DNA of 64,000 nucleotides. It comes from Ligustrum vulgare. Its lineage: Eukaryota > Streptophyta > Magnoliopsida > Lamiales > Oleaceae. This document shows positions 1 to 11,740 of the stretch, piece by piece (positions within the stretch are counted from its first letter, which is position 1; each line of letters starts with the position of its first letter). Under the pieces are notes generated by a model. That model had not been told where the DNA came from. It searched no databases and worked only from the letters and a program-made list of their open reading frames with translations. The position numbers were made by a program, and so were the translations under genes. Location: NCBI GenBank assembly GCA_963555705.1, contig OY743168.1, positions 18,172,139-18,236,138 on the forward strand, written 5' to 3'.

Positions 1-30
1 TTTCTGACATCTTCTCATTAATGTTTTTAG

Positions 31-652
31 AGAGTTGAGAAGGCAATTAATGAGAAAAGTTGTAATGCTCTTCTTCTCAAGGTATCAAAATATTTGTTTT
101 GTCCAGTGTTCCTTGGCATATTTTGTGTAAAATATAAGTGCTGCTTTCTCGTTGGCTAACAGGTAAACCAAATTCGATCTGTGACTGAGAGTATTGAAGG
201 CTGGTTGGGGTGTGATGGCCAGTCACCGCAGGTACGAAACTTAAAAAAAAGTGTGATACAAGATATAATTGGTGAATGGAACTTATTTTACAATTGCTTT
301 TGTCACTTTGGATACAGTGGAGAGACTGAAGACACTTCCATTGCTGATCTCTCTGTCGGTTTGGCAACGGTAATCCTCTTTCAGAGTGTGCTATAATCTC
401 TTCGATAGGTTCTCCTTTCTGAATTCGAGTGCTGATCTGTTTGTTGGTAAATGTTTTGCCAGGGACAAATTAAGACCGGAGCTCACGTCTTGCAAAATAC
501 AACCAGCCTGTAAATATTGACTTCCATGCATCAATTATCTCAATCAAATAAGGAGCCATACTGATTTGATGGTCCTTTGTTGTCTTAAGCTATTGAGGAT
601 TGAAGAGGAACTTGGATCAGAGGCTGTGTATGCACCCGTTGAGCCCTATTAG
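31..652 (+). pseudogene. Enolase pseudogene (3' part, introns kept)
   Basis: Remnant of the C-terminal half of enolase (2-phosphoglycerate to phosphoenolpyruvate). Exon-like blocks are 31-81 (RVEKAINEKSCNALLLK), 163-231 (VNQIRSVTESIE, then a shifted frame giving AGWGVMASHR), 318-369 (SGETEDTSIADLSVGLAT), 463-about 508 (GQIKTGA) and 590-652 (LLRIEEELGSEAVYA, then PVEPY and stop). Splice sites survive for most introns, so this is a duplicated gene copy and not a retrocopy. It is broken: the codons between TESIE and AGWG are missing and the frame shifts; the CRSER segment after GQIKTGA is shortened; the donor after the KYNQ block is lost; and about six codons are missing before PVEPY. The copy continues upstream of the window. 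Family assignment is secure; whether the parent is cytosolic or plastidic is not. Confidence 0.88.
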
Positions 653-3600
653 ATTTGACCAATGCCGAGGCTGATGACCCGCAGGATGGACCCTCACTCT
701 AGGCAAATAAATGCGTACCTGTTTTTGAATAACCAAAAGTTTTGTAATGATATTTAGCGAGTGCTGAACTAAGAGACCAGTTTAAAGGGTGAGCCTCGAA
801 TTTCTTTTTATCTTTCTGTTTAAGTGAATTTTGCAATCTACTGAATCTACTGCTAAATTACAAACTTGTATTTATTTGGCTTGGATATTTGAGGGCATTT
901 GTATTATGGTGTAGTGTCTCTGCTACTTTGCTTTCGTATTTTATTTTATTTTTTTACTCTATACTTGTTTCCTCGAGAATTTTGATATAAAAAACTATTG
1001 CTAACACTTGTAATTTCCACCTATTGACTATTTTCTTCTTATAGACAATTGAAAGCTGGTTTTTGGGAAGACATTTAATGCTTAGTGTCAGCTATAGTGG
1101 TATGGTTGTACTTTTCCTTCTACGCTGGTTATAGTTTTCTTGACTTGTCCTTGACGATTCCTATTATTTTCTTTCATTAACTTTTTTATTTTCCATATAG
1201 AATTCCCTGTCCTTTCACGCATAATGAAATGTTGCTATTTCCCATTTCTGTCATGGACTAATGTTCTAGCCCTTTTCATGAAATATGTATTACTTTTTTT
1301 TTCAAATTAGTTTGCTTGTTTTTACAGCTTTTCTTGAGGTTCGATGAGTATTAAATACGGAATCCTACATTGTACTTATTTTTTATAAATCAATTAACAC
1401 ATGGGTGGGCTAAATCATATTTACAAAATTAATTCAACTGGAAAATTCCAAAATTATAAAATATAAGCATTATACACCAAATAAATTACTATAAATATTA
1501 AGTAATAGCTTAGTAATAATATTTTTCTATTTTATGATCATAGTTGAAGGTAACTTGGTGTCATTTTATTTTCTTCTATAGTTTCTACACTTTCTTTTTG
1601 TCATTGGCTCGTGTATTTTTTTTTTTCTAATTTAAATAAAAAATATGTATCTGATTTACTTCTTTTTCTTGCAGGTTCTTGCCATAGCGTAATTCCTTGG
1701 GCACAACAATATTTGTAGTTGTATGTAATAACGGCCTCAGATTTGCTAAGGGATGTGACAGGTTCGGTATTAATCTATTTAAGCTACTAAGAAAGATTAT
1801 TTTATAGATTATAATTGAAATAAACATGTACGGAAGTGTTACATAATTTTTTACTTTTGTTTAGGATTGGATTGTTTGATCTTCTTTCTGAATAGAACTT
1901 GGTTATAAAATTTAAATACTTGGATTCTTACGTGCTAACTAGGTAATTTAATTTTTTATGATGAACTTTTGAATCAAACGTCGAAATTATATACTCAACT
2001 AATATGTATTTGAGTAAATTCAAAAAAAAAAATTTCAAAATTTTTATTATTGCATTTTCTTGATGAATGTTGTATAGTTCCTCGAAACTACATTAGATAT
2101 ATATTAATCTATTACTATATAATTATGTATTACTATTGTAAAAACTATATATTTTAGATTCATTTGTTAAATGGAAAATATTGAATATATCGTGCTTTTT
2201 TGGTTGGGTTATACGCAGTGGATTTTTGTTTACCTGCATGAAGGGTATAAATAGTATGCTTCAGTGTTCAGTAATATTTAACTAAAAAATGGAAACTTCC
2301 AAGATATTGTGTTTTGCTTGTTATTTCAGTGAGAATATTAAGGAGAAATATCTCAAATTTTATACGAGCATCCCGCACATGCAAGTTATGGTGCTACATA
2401 AAATGCATTACTTTTTCTGAATAAAAATTGATGGTACTTAAGAGTGCAAGGACATGTATATCATTTTGCAGTCTATTTTATATTTATTGTTTCCCAATGC
2501 CTTTTTTTTCACTTGATTTACATGAAAAGAAGAAAAATATTTCACATATCAACTGCCCAACAAACACTATGAGAATTCAACTGTTGATTGAAAACCTTCA
2601 TCCATTTTCAAGTAATTATTTTTTCTTCCATAATTTAGAAGGGCATGAGAAGTATCAATAGTTCACTAATAGAAATTTCACAATAAAACGGGCTTATACC
2701 CATTACAACCAATGAATATTTTTAGCTATAAATATTGGTACTCTGCTTCCATTATGAAGGACCCTGCAACATACTTTAAGTTCTTGGTAGTTGTTATTTG
2801 AATCGATTTTGAGCTGATATTTATTTTTGGTAGTTGTTATTTGAATCTTGTTCCTTGGTCCAAGTTATTAAACTATATTCATGTGTCTTTAAATGCATCT
2901 GTTGAAAAAATGTCGGTTAACCTAACATACAAAAGGTGCCTCCCCTTCCACTACCTCCAACATTCATACCACATGAAATACAAAGAATCTCACCTTCATT
3001 AGATTGTCTTGTCTTATCGAGACAATCTTTGAGCCAGCAGAGTTTGACACTAAAAGTGCTGCACAACCCGAAGAAAAAAAAAATCAAAATTACCAATAAA
3101 ATTGCAAGATTTAAATGATACATATGCCAAACAAAATCGCAAGATTTACCCAAAAAATTACAATTCGAAAGACATCATAATAAATAAAAAATTAAAAATA
3201 TTACCTCAATAATCAAAGAATTTAGATATGGAAACAATATAGAAATCGCTTGAAGATCAAATCTAAACGATGGAGTTCAAAACATCTTCCAAAAAAAAAA
3301 AAATTATGAGATCAACAAGAACCATTTTATGTTAGCTTTTCTTGCTTCAGCTTGATATTAATTTGCAAAATAAGTTTAGTAAAACAGTTGATTCTAGAAG
3401 ATAACATAGATGTAGAACCATAGAGACCACGTGCTAATTTAATAATGCTTCCTATAGCAATAAAGATAAATCTAATAAAGCTATGCAGGATTCAAAGAAA
3501 CAGTTCCATTATTGAATAATATAGAATGTTTCCGACATTCATAGATTATTATACTAAAAATATTTTTTTAACACTCTCACCCCTTAATCCCCTTTATGTG

Positions 3601-4864
3601 GTCAACATAATCTGTATTTTAACATGTGAATTTTAACACGTGAAGTGCTTAGTCAAGTATCATTTGCTCTTTTTGTTTTCCATCAAAAGAAACACTGCCA
3701 ACAATGACTACCTTAATAGGAGTGATTAAAAGCAGAACAAATTAATAAGAACAGACATGTTGAAAAAATGGCTAGAGTTATTAAACTTATGTCCCCACAA
3801 ACAGATTATTTACATCAAGCTCCCGTTTCAATTATTGAACACATAAATTAATCTGTGTCACATACTTCACACTAATTTAGCAAAGAACAGAATGGACCCA
3901 GTCAGTTCAAATTTGTTGACAAAGTGGCTTCATTTGTTGTTGTCGTGAAAAATTAACGTGTAAATAAGAGAAACCTTAATTTCAAATTTAATTTTGATAA
4001 CTATCTTATTAACAGGTTGATCTATTTATGTTGGTTCCCCCTTGTATTCTGTCACTCTTTAAAATATAAAAAATGAAATCAACTCACCTAAACCTGGGTT
4101 CATGAAGCTTTTATGGCAAATCTTCCCCCTTTTAATTAAATGTTGGCAAAAATCAAGAACAATTCATCAACAAAAATAAGAACAATTGTGAAATCTTGGA
4201 AGTAAAAAATTGGTCATGAAAGAAGGAAGCAAAGAGAAATATCTTTTTTCCTTATTTGGCATTTCATTTGGCACAGATATTTTGTTTAATGATTTTATAA
4301 TCTTATATGACACTAATTTGGGGAATTCAACAACTCCAAATTTAAAATGAACAAATCATAAATGCGAAAAAGGCAAAGTGATTGCATTGGTATTACGATA
4401 TTTTCATTTCGATTTCATCTAAACCCAAAACAAATAAAGGTTTATTTCATTCCAAATCCACTGATTTCATATGATATTATTGATATAATGATATTTATTA
4501 CTACTGATTATGCAAGTGCAATAAACACACTTCTAATTTGGGTTTCATTTATATTTTTCTTCTTTAATTCTGGCTGTTGTGAATGAAAGTTGAAATCCAA
4601 ATTTGTTGCTGCTTGATTCATGAATGTATATGCTATCCATTTTATAATTATTTACATCTTTGTATTTCTTAATTAGGACTACTTTCATTATTATTAAGAG
4701 ACTCTTAAAATTATCTTGGTTTTGAGATGTCGAATTGGAAAGTGGATAATCTTGGAAAAAAGTCCAAACCATATCCACGTGTTAGATAAAAATCTTGATC
4801 TTGCAGATACATATGTTTATATTAAATCCTGTTAATTTTGCAGATTTCGTGTCGAATAAAAAAC
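653..4864. other. AT-rich intergenic stretch without a recognised gene
   Basis: No open frame here resembles a protein I recognise. The only exon-like signal is on the minus strand near 2930-3040. It is a cysteine-containing peptide (CISCGMNVGGSGRGG) followed by a GTATGT-type donor, but no neighbouring exons could be linked to it. Several A and T homopolymer runs are present. Confidence 0.6.
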
Positions 4865-5008
4865 CTCTTTGTCGACCAAAACCATTTCCAGACTTTTTGG
4901 GGTTCTGTCGAACTCTGGTACAACCCATTTTCTTGCACATCGAACCTTGATATGCCAATCTGCTCGATTCTTGTTAATGTCCTTCAATAAAACGAATGTT
5001 AGAGCCAT
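4865..5008 (-). pseudogene. RPA70-like (DUF223 OB-fold) first exon
   Basis: From an ATG at 5008 the minus strand encodes 48 residues ending at a GT donor after 4865. The stretch DWHIKVRCARKWVVPEF and the following SLEMVLVDKE match the start of the DUF223/RPA1-like OB-fold, which binds single-stranded DNA and occurs widely in plant Helitron-associated RPA paralogues. No continuation exon was found in the sequence below 4860, so this is most likely an orphan exon of a mobile-element protein. It could also be a host RPA1 paralogue fragment. Confidence 0.55.
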
Positions 5009-5375
5009 TGTCAAGAACAAATACCACCAATGTATTTGAAAAAGAGAAAATATTGTAGTGGTAAAAACAACTGAACTCACCGTCATTTATCTGAACGCGT
5101 AAGTATTTTAGGGGTCATGTCAGTAATTGCATTCATGGAACCAAAGAGGCAAAACACCGGCCAGTCAAATGTGTTAGTGGGATCAGAATTTAATGAGTTA
5201 GATGCAGTTATACAGCTAAAAAAAATTGCTGGTCAAAAGTGGGATCAGATTTCAATGGGTCAGATACAACCCAAAAAAAAAAAAAAAAAAAAAATTGGAC
5301 GAAAGCCTCTGCTATTGAGCGGAAAAACTGAATTCATGACGTCAGCAAGCTCAACAGGTTTTATAATAGTATAGA
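4865..5375 (-). mobile_element. Helitron-like 5' end with an RPA-like exon
   Basis: Reading the minus strand from 5375, the sequence begins TCTATACTATTATAAAACC directly after a host A, the form of plant Helitron 5' ends (TC terminus, A-T target). About 370 bp inside is an exon in the same orientation that encodes an OB-fold (DUF223) segment typical of Helitron-linked RPA70-like proteins. I did not find a convincing CTRR 3' end with a hairpin, so only the 5' side is annotated and the element may be truncated. Confidence 0.4.
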
Positions 5376-5699
5376 TATATATTTTGGCACATTAGATTAG
5401 ATGCTTTCAACAAAATTAGTTCTTTATTCTATCTAAATATCGTCAAATCAAAACATACTAAACACATTTTATAGTTATATATACAATCTAATCTCCTAGC
5501 AGTGCATATCCGACACTTCTCGAACAAACTTAAAAATCGGATAAATTGTCTTCCCATAAGTACAAGCTCGAGAACGACTGCCATTTTTGGCAACAGGTAG
5601 ATGCCAGTCATCAAGAAAACAAGGCCCGAATTGGCTAGCCCACATAAACTATAGGTAGGTACATCTCAACCAACTTTTACACCTCTATCTCGTTATGAA

Positions 5700-7256
5700 T
5701 CAAGTTTGTACAATCTCCTCTTGTGACGCAAGAGTTCTGTTTCTCCTCCGTTCTCTAGTTGCCATTTTCTCCCCATACCTTGCAAATATATCTGCTAAAT
5801 CAAACAAACCGACCTCTCTCAATTTCTCAACCATCACTTCAAACATAATCGCACCTTCGTCATTCGAAAAATAGTGTAAAAACCTATTGTAATCAAATCT
5901 TGGTACCTCAAGTCCTCTATCTATCATTCTCTCCACATATTTTTTTGCTTCCAATGACTTCCCTGCCTTAACCAAACCTCCAACAAAAATGGTGTCAAAA
6001 TTAACCAAGGGATCCTCCCCTTTCCTCCCTCTCCTCCCCAAGTGGCCCTGCAACAACATTACATATGTATGCATTGTCGGCTCGCACCCTTGTTTTATCA
6101 TCTCCCTAAACAATTGTGTCGCGTCTCTAGGCCTTTTCAACCTTAAAAGTCCCTTGATCATCCCATGATATACATTTATATTAGGCTTTTCAATTCTTTC
6201 CAAAATGTTACAAGCCTCCCTAATTCTTCCTTTGCTCATAAGTCCGTAAATTATCGACCCCAATGTTTCATTATCAGCTTTCATACCTCTCATTTGCATT
6301 TCGTCGAACATCTTATGAGCCTCCCCAAGCTTACCTTTTTTACACAACCAATTGATCACAACCCGATATGTTGATAACCCTAAATCTTCCATCCTCTTCA
6401 CTCTCATGGACTGAAAAAGCTTCAACCCCTCATCAAATTTGTTGTTCTTGAAAAGACAATCTAACATGGTGTCGACCGCATTAATATCGGGTTCGAACCC
6501 TTCATCCACCATCAAATTCCACACCTTTGAGGCCTCAATCAAGTTCCCTACATCACAAAATCCATATATTAACCAGCCATAAGTCTCTCCATCCGGTTTT
6601 ACACAATCTTTCAACTTCACAACTACATGGTTGGCCTCCATAACAAGCTTGTTTTTACACAAAAACTCTACTGCCTTACTCAAAACCTCAACTCTATACT
6701 CGTACCCAAACCCATTCATTACATGGAAAAATTCAACACATTTATTCAACTCTCTAGCAGCAGCCAGTGTTCTTAATGCAATAATATAAGTCTTAATGTT
6801 AAGCAAATGAAGTTTTCCAATTTCTTGACACAAGTCCAAGAACAGCTCAATATTTCTTGATTTACCTGCCACATCAAGCATCTTGTTGAAGGTGGTGGAG
6901 GTGTGGATGAAATGGGGTTGTGTAATGGAGAATAGATGGAATCTGTAAATGGGTCGCCATGAATACTGAAAATTGTTGCAAACTTGGAGAAAAAACTCGT
7001 GGGTGAGATTGAAGGGGGTTTTTGTGAGGCTGTTGTGGAGTTTCAGATCGGGGGAGTTTTGCTGTTGATAGAGGATTGTGCAGACTCTGAGGAGGTGGGC
7101 TTGATTCACCGGTGTTATCGGTTGGGCAAGGGGTTGAGGGCTGGTGATGGTGGCCGTAGAAACTTTGCCGCCGCCGGCAGTTGTTAAAGTCTGAAGATGG
7201 ACATGGCTAGGACGAAGGTTTGTGAAGAATTTGATGAATTTAGTTGGTCGGATCAT
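5700..7256 (-). CDS. P-class pentatricopeptide repeat protein
   Basis: Intronless 518-residue frame on the minus strand. The N-terminus (about residues 1-45) is rich in R, K, T and S and poor in acidic residues, as in an organelle transit peptide, probably mitochondrial. Degenerate helical repeats run from about 120 to 400. The clearest PPR units are near 225-259 (TYGWLIYGFC), 260-294, 296-330 (TYRVVINWLCKKGKLGEA), 331-361 and 362-396 (VYHGMIKGLLRLKRPRDA). There are no C-terminal E or DYW domains, so it belongs to the P class, which binds organellar RNA to aid processing, stability or translation. The tail (residues 410-505: GEDPLVNFD, RGLEVPRFDYNRFLHYFSN, ATRERRR) resembles the conserved tail of Arabidopsis At1g26500, as I recall it. 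The frame is uninterrupted and looks functional. The RNA target cannot be inferred. Confidence 0.93.
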   Translation of the reverse strand: MIRPTKFIKFFTNLRPSHVHLQTLTTAGGGKVSTATITSPQPLAQPITPVNQAHLLRVCTILYQQQNSPDLKLHNSLTKTPFNLTHEFFLQVCNNFQYSWRPIYRFHLFSITQPHFIHTSTTFNKMLDVAGKSRNIELFLDLCQEIGKLHLLNIKTYIIALRTLAAARELNKCVEFFHVMNGFGYEYRVEVLSKAVEFLCKNKLVMEANHVVVKLKDCVKPDGETYGWLIYGFCDVGNLIEASKVWNLMVDEGFEPDINAVDTMLDCLFKNNKFDEGLKLFQSMRVKRMEDLGLSTYRVVINWLCKKGKLGEAHKMFDEMQMRGMKADNETLGSIIYGLMSKGRIREACNILERIEKPNINVYHGMIKGLLRLKRPRDATQLFREMIKQGCEPTMHTYVMLLQGHLGRRGRKGEDPLVNFDTIFVGGLVKAGKSLEAKKYVERMIDRGLEVPRFDYNRFLHYFSNDEGAIMFEVMVEKLREVGLFDLADIFARYGEKMATRERRRNRTLASQEEIVQT

Positions 7257-7427
7257 TTGGGAGAAAATAGGTATCTTTGGGGACTCTTTGAATTTCTAGA
7301 ATTAGAAAAAAGTAAATAAAAAAATAGGTATGAGAGTTAACTTATCCTGAGAGAAAAAAATGAAAATTCTGCGTTTTGAGGGATTCTTGAGAGACTTGCA
7401 ATAAGGTGCAGATTAACAAGGACCATT

Positions 7428-7531
7428 TTAGGATATTGGAGTACAATCTGCTCCAGCTCCACAGGCATAATCTACATTCTTCTGATAAACATCAGTACTC
7501 AATCCATCATTGCAAACACAATAAGCAGCAT
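7428..7531 (-). pseudogene. X8/CBM43 domain exon fragment
   Basis: After an AG acceptor at 7533-7532 the minus strand reads AAYCVCNDGLSTDVYQKNVD and then YACGAGADCTPIS. These are the first cysteines and the hallmark CGAGADC of the X8 (CBM43) domain, a callose-binding module of plasmodesmata callose-binding proteins and of beta-1,3-glucanase tails. The next codons are TAA, then NGPC, then TAA again, where the family has QNGPCF or similar, so the copy is broken by two stops. No signal-peptide exon was identified upstream. It lies 170 bp upstream of the PPR gene on the same strand. Confidence 0.72.
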
Positions 7532-10500
7532 CTGCAAGAAATTTGGTGGGGTGAATGGGGGGGGGGGGGGCAAAAATATTAGCTCAAACCCTAATAATTA
7601 ATCTCTTTCAAGACACTTTAAATTGAAAAGTGGAAAAGATGGAACATAGTTGTGATTTCTAGTCTAGTAAGAAGAAGATGAATTGAAGGTGGATATAGAA
7701 CGGTGCCATCTCATCTCATCTCCTGCATCACATATTTATTTTAAAAAGTGAATTATTATATCAATTGATCATATTAAATCATATCATTCATAAGGTGACT
7801 TCTATTCAATTTAAGGCAGGTCAAAATCAAGTATATAAAACAATTTAGTGTAGTATCTTGCTCTTAATTATTTTATTGGTGTAATCATCTTCAAAATCTT
7901 GTTTGCCTTATAAATTTATCTGGTAATTTTGTAGCCAAGAGTTGGTTATCTAATGGAGTCTGCAGTTAAATATACAAATAATCAAAATCAAGCCCTTTCC
8001 TTTTACAAAAAAAAAATTAATGAAACAAAACAAATTATATGTATTTTGCTTGGTTCATATAATTTGTTTGGTTCATTGAAGTGCAGTTCCTTATTCCGAT
8101 GGATCGAAGCATCCTGCTGAAGAGTATATACAATGTAACATCATTAAAAGAATGGGGGATAGGTAATCATGTACATAATCAAAATCAAGCACCATTCAAT
8201 GAGTTAACGAATGGTGATTTCATATTTCCAAAAACCAAGCAATCAATTCATTTTAGTTATGTGAAATATTTTTACTTTCATATTTTTATGTGACACAATG
8301 AAGTACGGTTGTCTCTAGCAACTTGACCAAAATGCCCTAATATGTTGTTTGTTTTACTGTCGGTTTTGGATCTGAAAAAAAAAATTGAAATTTCTCGACG
8401 GGTATCTGAAATGTTTTATTTTCAGATGTAAGAAACCGAACAAATTAGATATTAGATACTTAGTATTTCAGTGACACATAAACATATAAACATACGGATT
8501 CAATTTCTATTGATATTTACAGACAATACAAACCAAATATATTAACAGATAAATCGAGCACACATTATAAACATATAATGACGGCTATTTTCGTCATAAG
8601 TATTTATATTAATTATATGTCCGGAATTTTAAGTTCTAAATCTGGCCAAAACTCAACAGTATATTACACAGTTTTACAGAGCTTTACACGAGAAATATAA
8701 GAACTTCACATCTAGTGTACATGAATGAACTAATCAATCTTTTGTTAAACTCTATTATTTTGGATCTGCACAAAACCCCCCATAATATTCATCAAATTTT
8801 GTAAAATATTTTTTTAAAGGTGAAATAAACGTGCATGATTGTTGAATAAACTTAAAGGAAAAAAGTCAAAATACAGAATTGCGATTTTACATCAAGTAAC
8901 ATGAAGAATAAAAATGAACAAATATTTTCTTATTCAAGTACAATAAATCAACAGATCATACTGAAAAAAAAGCACAAACTTATCTTTTATTAATCCATAG
9001 CTTTTTAAGTGTAGATCTGAATGGCATGATGAAAACATTGGAGAGAGAGAACAGACGTAATGGAGCTCAAAAATTAAACCATTATTGAGGCGTTGGATTT
9101 TCTTGTGATTTTTATGCTTTGAGCATTAAAATTTTTTTTGAATGGGCAAGAACTATAATGAGCCAAGAGATTAGGTTTTGTTCTTGAGTTGGTGAGAAAT
9201 GGTTTCAATTAGTGATCATTGCGGCGGGGAGAGATAGTGAAGATTGAGGAGTGAAATTAAATTAGGTTTTGTGTGGTGAATGGAGTGATATTGAGTTCAT
9301 AAAATAGAAGTGTCTAGAATTATTTTATGCTGATGTTTGATTTAGCTCAATTGTACGTGGGTAATTTTTTTTTTTTTCACTCGATATCGAACTTTTTAAT
9401 GGACCATGTAAAAGTGATAGCATCTTCATGCGTCCAATATGAACCACCTTTTTGGAATGGGAGAACACAAACTTACCGAGAATGAGGAGTCCTCAGTGAT
9501 GCAAATGTAATCACTCCATAGCTTCGACAACTCACAGAAGGTTCTTCAAAGTTCAATCACAGTAATAAATGATCATTTTTATAATCAAAATCATCAAAAT
9601 TTAAATCCTATTGGCACTTTGACTAAAAGAATTAAAGTTTCCAATTTGAAGTTTAACTCATATTCATTTATTTTGAGTACTTACTACAAAAAGTCAATAA
9701 TAGCAGCCAGGCAGAGGGCAATCGGCGATGCACGCATTAGCCAGTACCCAGTAGTAGCGCAGTGTTGCAGTCAAAACTCAGAATCTCGGATGCGGGATGT
9801 TGGAATTCTGAAACTTTTAAGTATTTTAATCAACAAATTTGAACAAACGAGAGAGAAAAATAAAAGATAAAAACAAGAAATTCGAGAATGGAAGATGGAA
9901 CCTTCAACCTTCAAAAAATTAAATAGGGTAAATCCGAAACATATGCCGAATATGTCTATCAAAAGGTGAACATGCACCGATGTCATCAACTAAGATAGAA
10001 AATTGTATTGTACTTATTGAAGTGGCAACAATTTATGTGTCAATTATTGCTTCTCCAAATTGTCCTATCTTTAGTACCGAGATCAAATTTCAATCTATGA
10101 AGTAAAGGCCAAAGGGCAAAATAATAATAATTCAAGAATTGAAAAGCGGTTCAAATCTAATATAAATAAAATTAAATAAAAAAAATTAAAACACGTACAA
10201 ATCCATAATATATAATTGGTTATTTTCAATAAAATTATGAGTATTTAAAATAGATTTTATCTGTTTGAAAGTTTTAGTGCATTATGATTTTATTAAAAAA
10301 AGTTAGAAATTGTTGCATTTATTTCACTCAATTACATTAGTATTAGATTCAAATTGGCCAAATTAAAAGAACAAAACTCGTTCCAAAAAAAAAAAAAAGA
10401 AGAGTATGATGTCTCAGGATGTGGATTTGCTAAATAAGCCAATTTCTTCTCTTACCTCCAAACTTGTAGACAGAAGCAACAATAGTTCCAGAAAAATGCA

Positions 10501-10656
10501 AAGTCCAAGTTGGTGTTTTTTGAAGTTAATCTTGAAATATGACCTAATACAACATGATAAAAATACTGAACAAACTCCCATATTGCAAACCAAGGATAAT
10601 CAATTTCACTATACAACCCAATATAATCCTGACAGCCCGACCTGCGTATTGTGTGT
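7532..10656. other. AT-rich intergenic stretch
   Basis: No gene is supported. A run of 14 G lies at 7557-7570, which is a likely site of sequencing or assembly error. Near 10450-10520 the minus strand has an exon-like peptide ([13 protein letters not shown]) followed by a GTAAGAG donor. I could not identify its family or any partner exon. Confidence 0.55.
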
Positions 10657-10746
10657 AGTTTGAAAGATAATTCACAATAGTGCAATGCAAAAGCTTGGTT
10701 TAGTTTGAAAGATAGTTCACAATAGTGCAATGCAAAAGCTTGAACC
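10657..10746. repeat. 45-bp tandem duplication
   Basis: A 45-bp unit beginning AGTTTGAAAGATA occurs twice in direct succession with about one substitution between the copies. Non-coding, and of recent origin. Confidence 0.9.
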
Positions 10747-11263
10747 ATTGACGTAAGGGTTGAGTGAGTGGAGACTTAACCAATGGGGCAATTAATTTCA
10801 TGTGTTTTTGTTAATATATATTAGTTAAGTGAATAAATATTTGTTCCAACAAATATTACTTTAATAATAATTATTATTATTATATAATATAATATAATTG
10901 GGTAATAGAAAAATTGAAAAATATAGAGCCTGTTTGATACCAAATATTCAAAAACTCATTTTCAACCACATATTCTTATACATAAACTCAAAAATATTCT
11001 TCACTTTTTAATCACATATTTTACAAAAAGTTTACTATCATAAATCATAAACCATTAAAAAAACGAAATAGAGACGACGTAGTGGTCGCTATTAGGCGAC
11101 AGTGTCGTCGCTATTGGGAAGACCAACAAGGACGACTTTTGTTGTCACCGCTATTTTGTGAGGTCTAATGACTAAATATGTCGTTGTTATTGGGCTGAAA
11201 AATAGCATGTGCTTCTACTAAAATCTCTAAATTAATACTTGACAATTGGTATTTGAGTTTTTC

Positions 11264-11732
11264 TCATGTTTGGGACGTCCAAGATCCATTGTATGTGCTT
11301 ACACAGACATTTGGGGCCCAAAAAATTGATAGAAAATAACTGCAAAAGTGTCAAAATAAAAATTAATTTTGGGAAACCAGAACCAATAAAATAAATAACT
11401 ATTATCACCGAGGTTGTAAGCTCTACTTTGATTAGTAGTAGAGTGACAAAGAGCTCAACCAATGATTTTTTATTCCTTTTTCCATAGTTCACAAAATTAG
11501 GTAGTGATTTCTTCACTGTTGTAGGGTCAACACCATCTAGAACACATAAATCCAGTTAGTATCCCAAAGATGACCAAGAAAAAAGAGCCCGTTAACAGGT
11601 GTGCAACATTCTTTAAGTCAACAATGTGAAAGAACAAGAAGCAAAGTGTTGAAAAGATGACCTAGGGGTTCTACATTTAAGACAATTAATGACGACAATT
11701 GAGAGCACAGACTGCTCATCATTAAGCTTGGC
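11264..11732 (-). pseudogene. Cid1-type nucleotidyltransferase pseudogene (C-terminal part)
   Basis: Three minus-strand blocks match, in order, the C-terminal half of plant poly(A)/terminal-uridylyltransferase-like proteins. 11641-11732 gives LNDEQSVLSIVV and then CRTPRSSF, with the expected helix degraded. 11415-11537 gives DGVDPTTVKKSLPNF and NYGKRNKKSLVELFVTLL. 11264-11320 gives VCVSTYNGSWTSQT and then TGA at 11266-11264, where the family has a tryptophan. One extra leucine codon and a frame change separate the last two blocks, so the gene is dead. Identification rests on my memory of the PAP-associated domain in this plant family. The catalytic half was not found with confidence, although sequence up to about 13150 may be its degraded 5' part. 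Confidence 0.55.
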
Positions 11733-11740
11733 AATAAAAC

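Noticed and set aside
2917..3153. Cysteine-containing minus-strand frame
   Set aside because: Only one exon-like piece with a donor; no family recognised and no partner exons.
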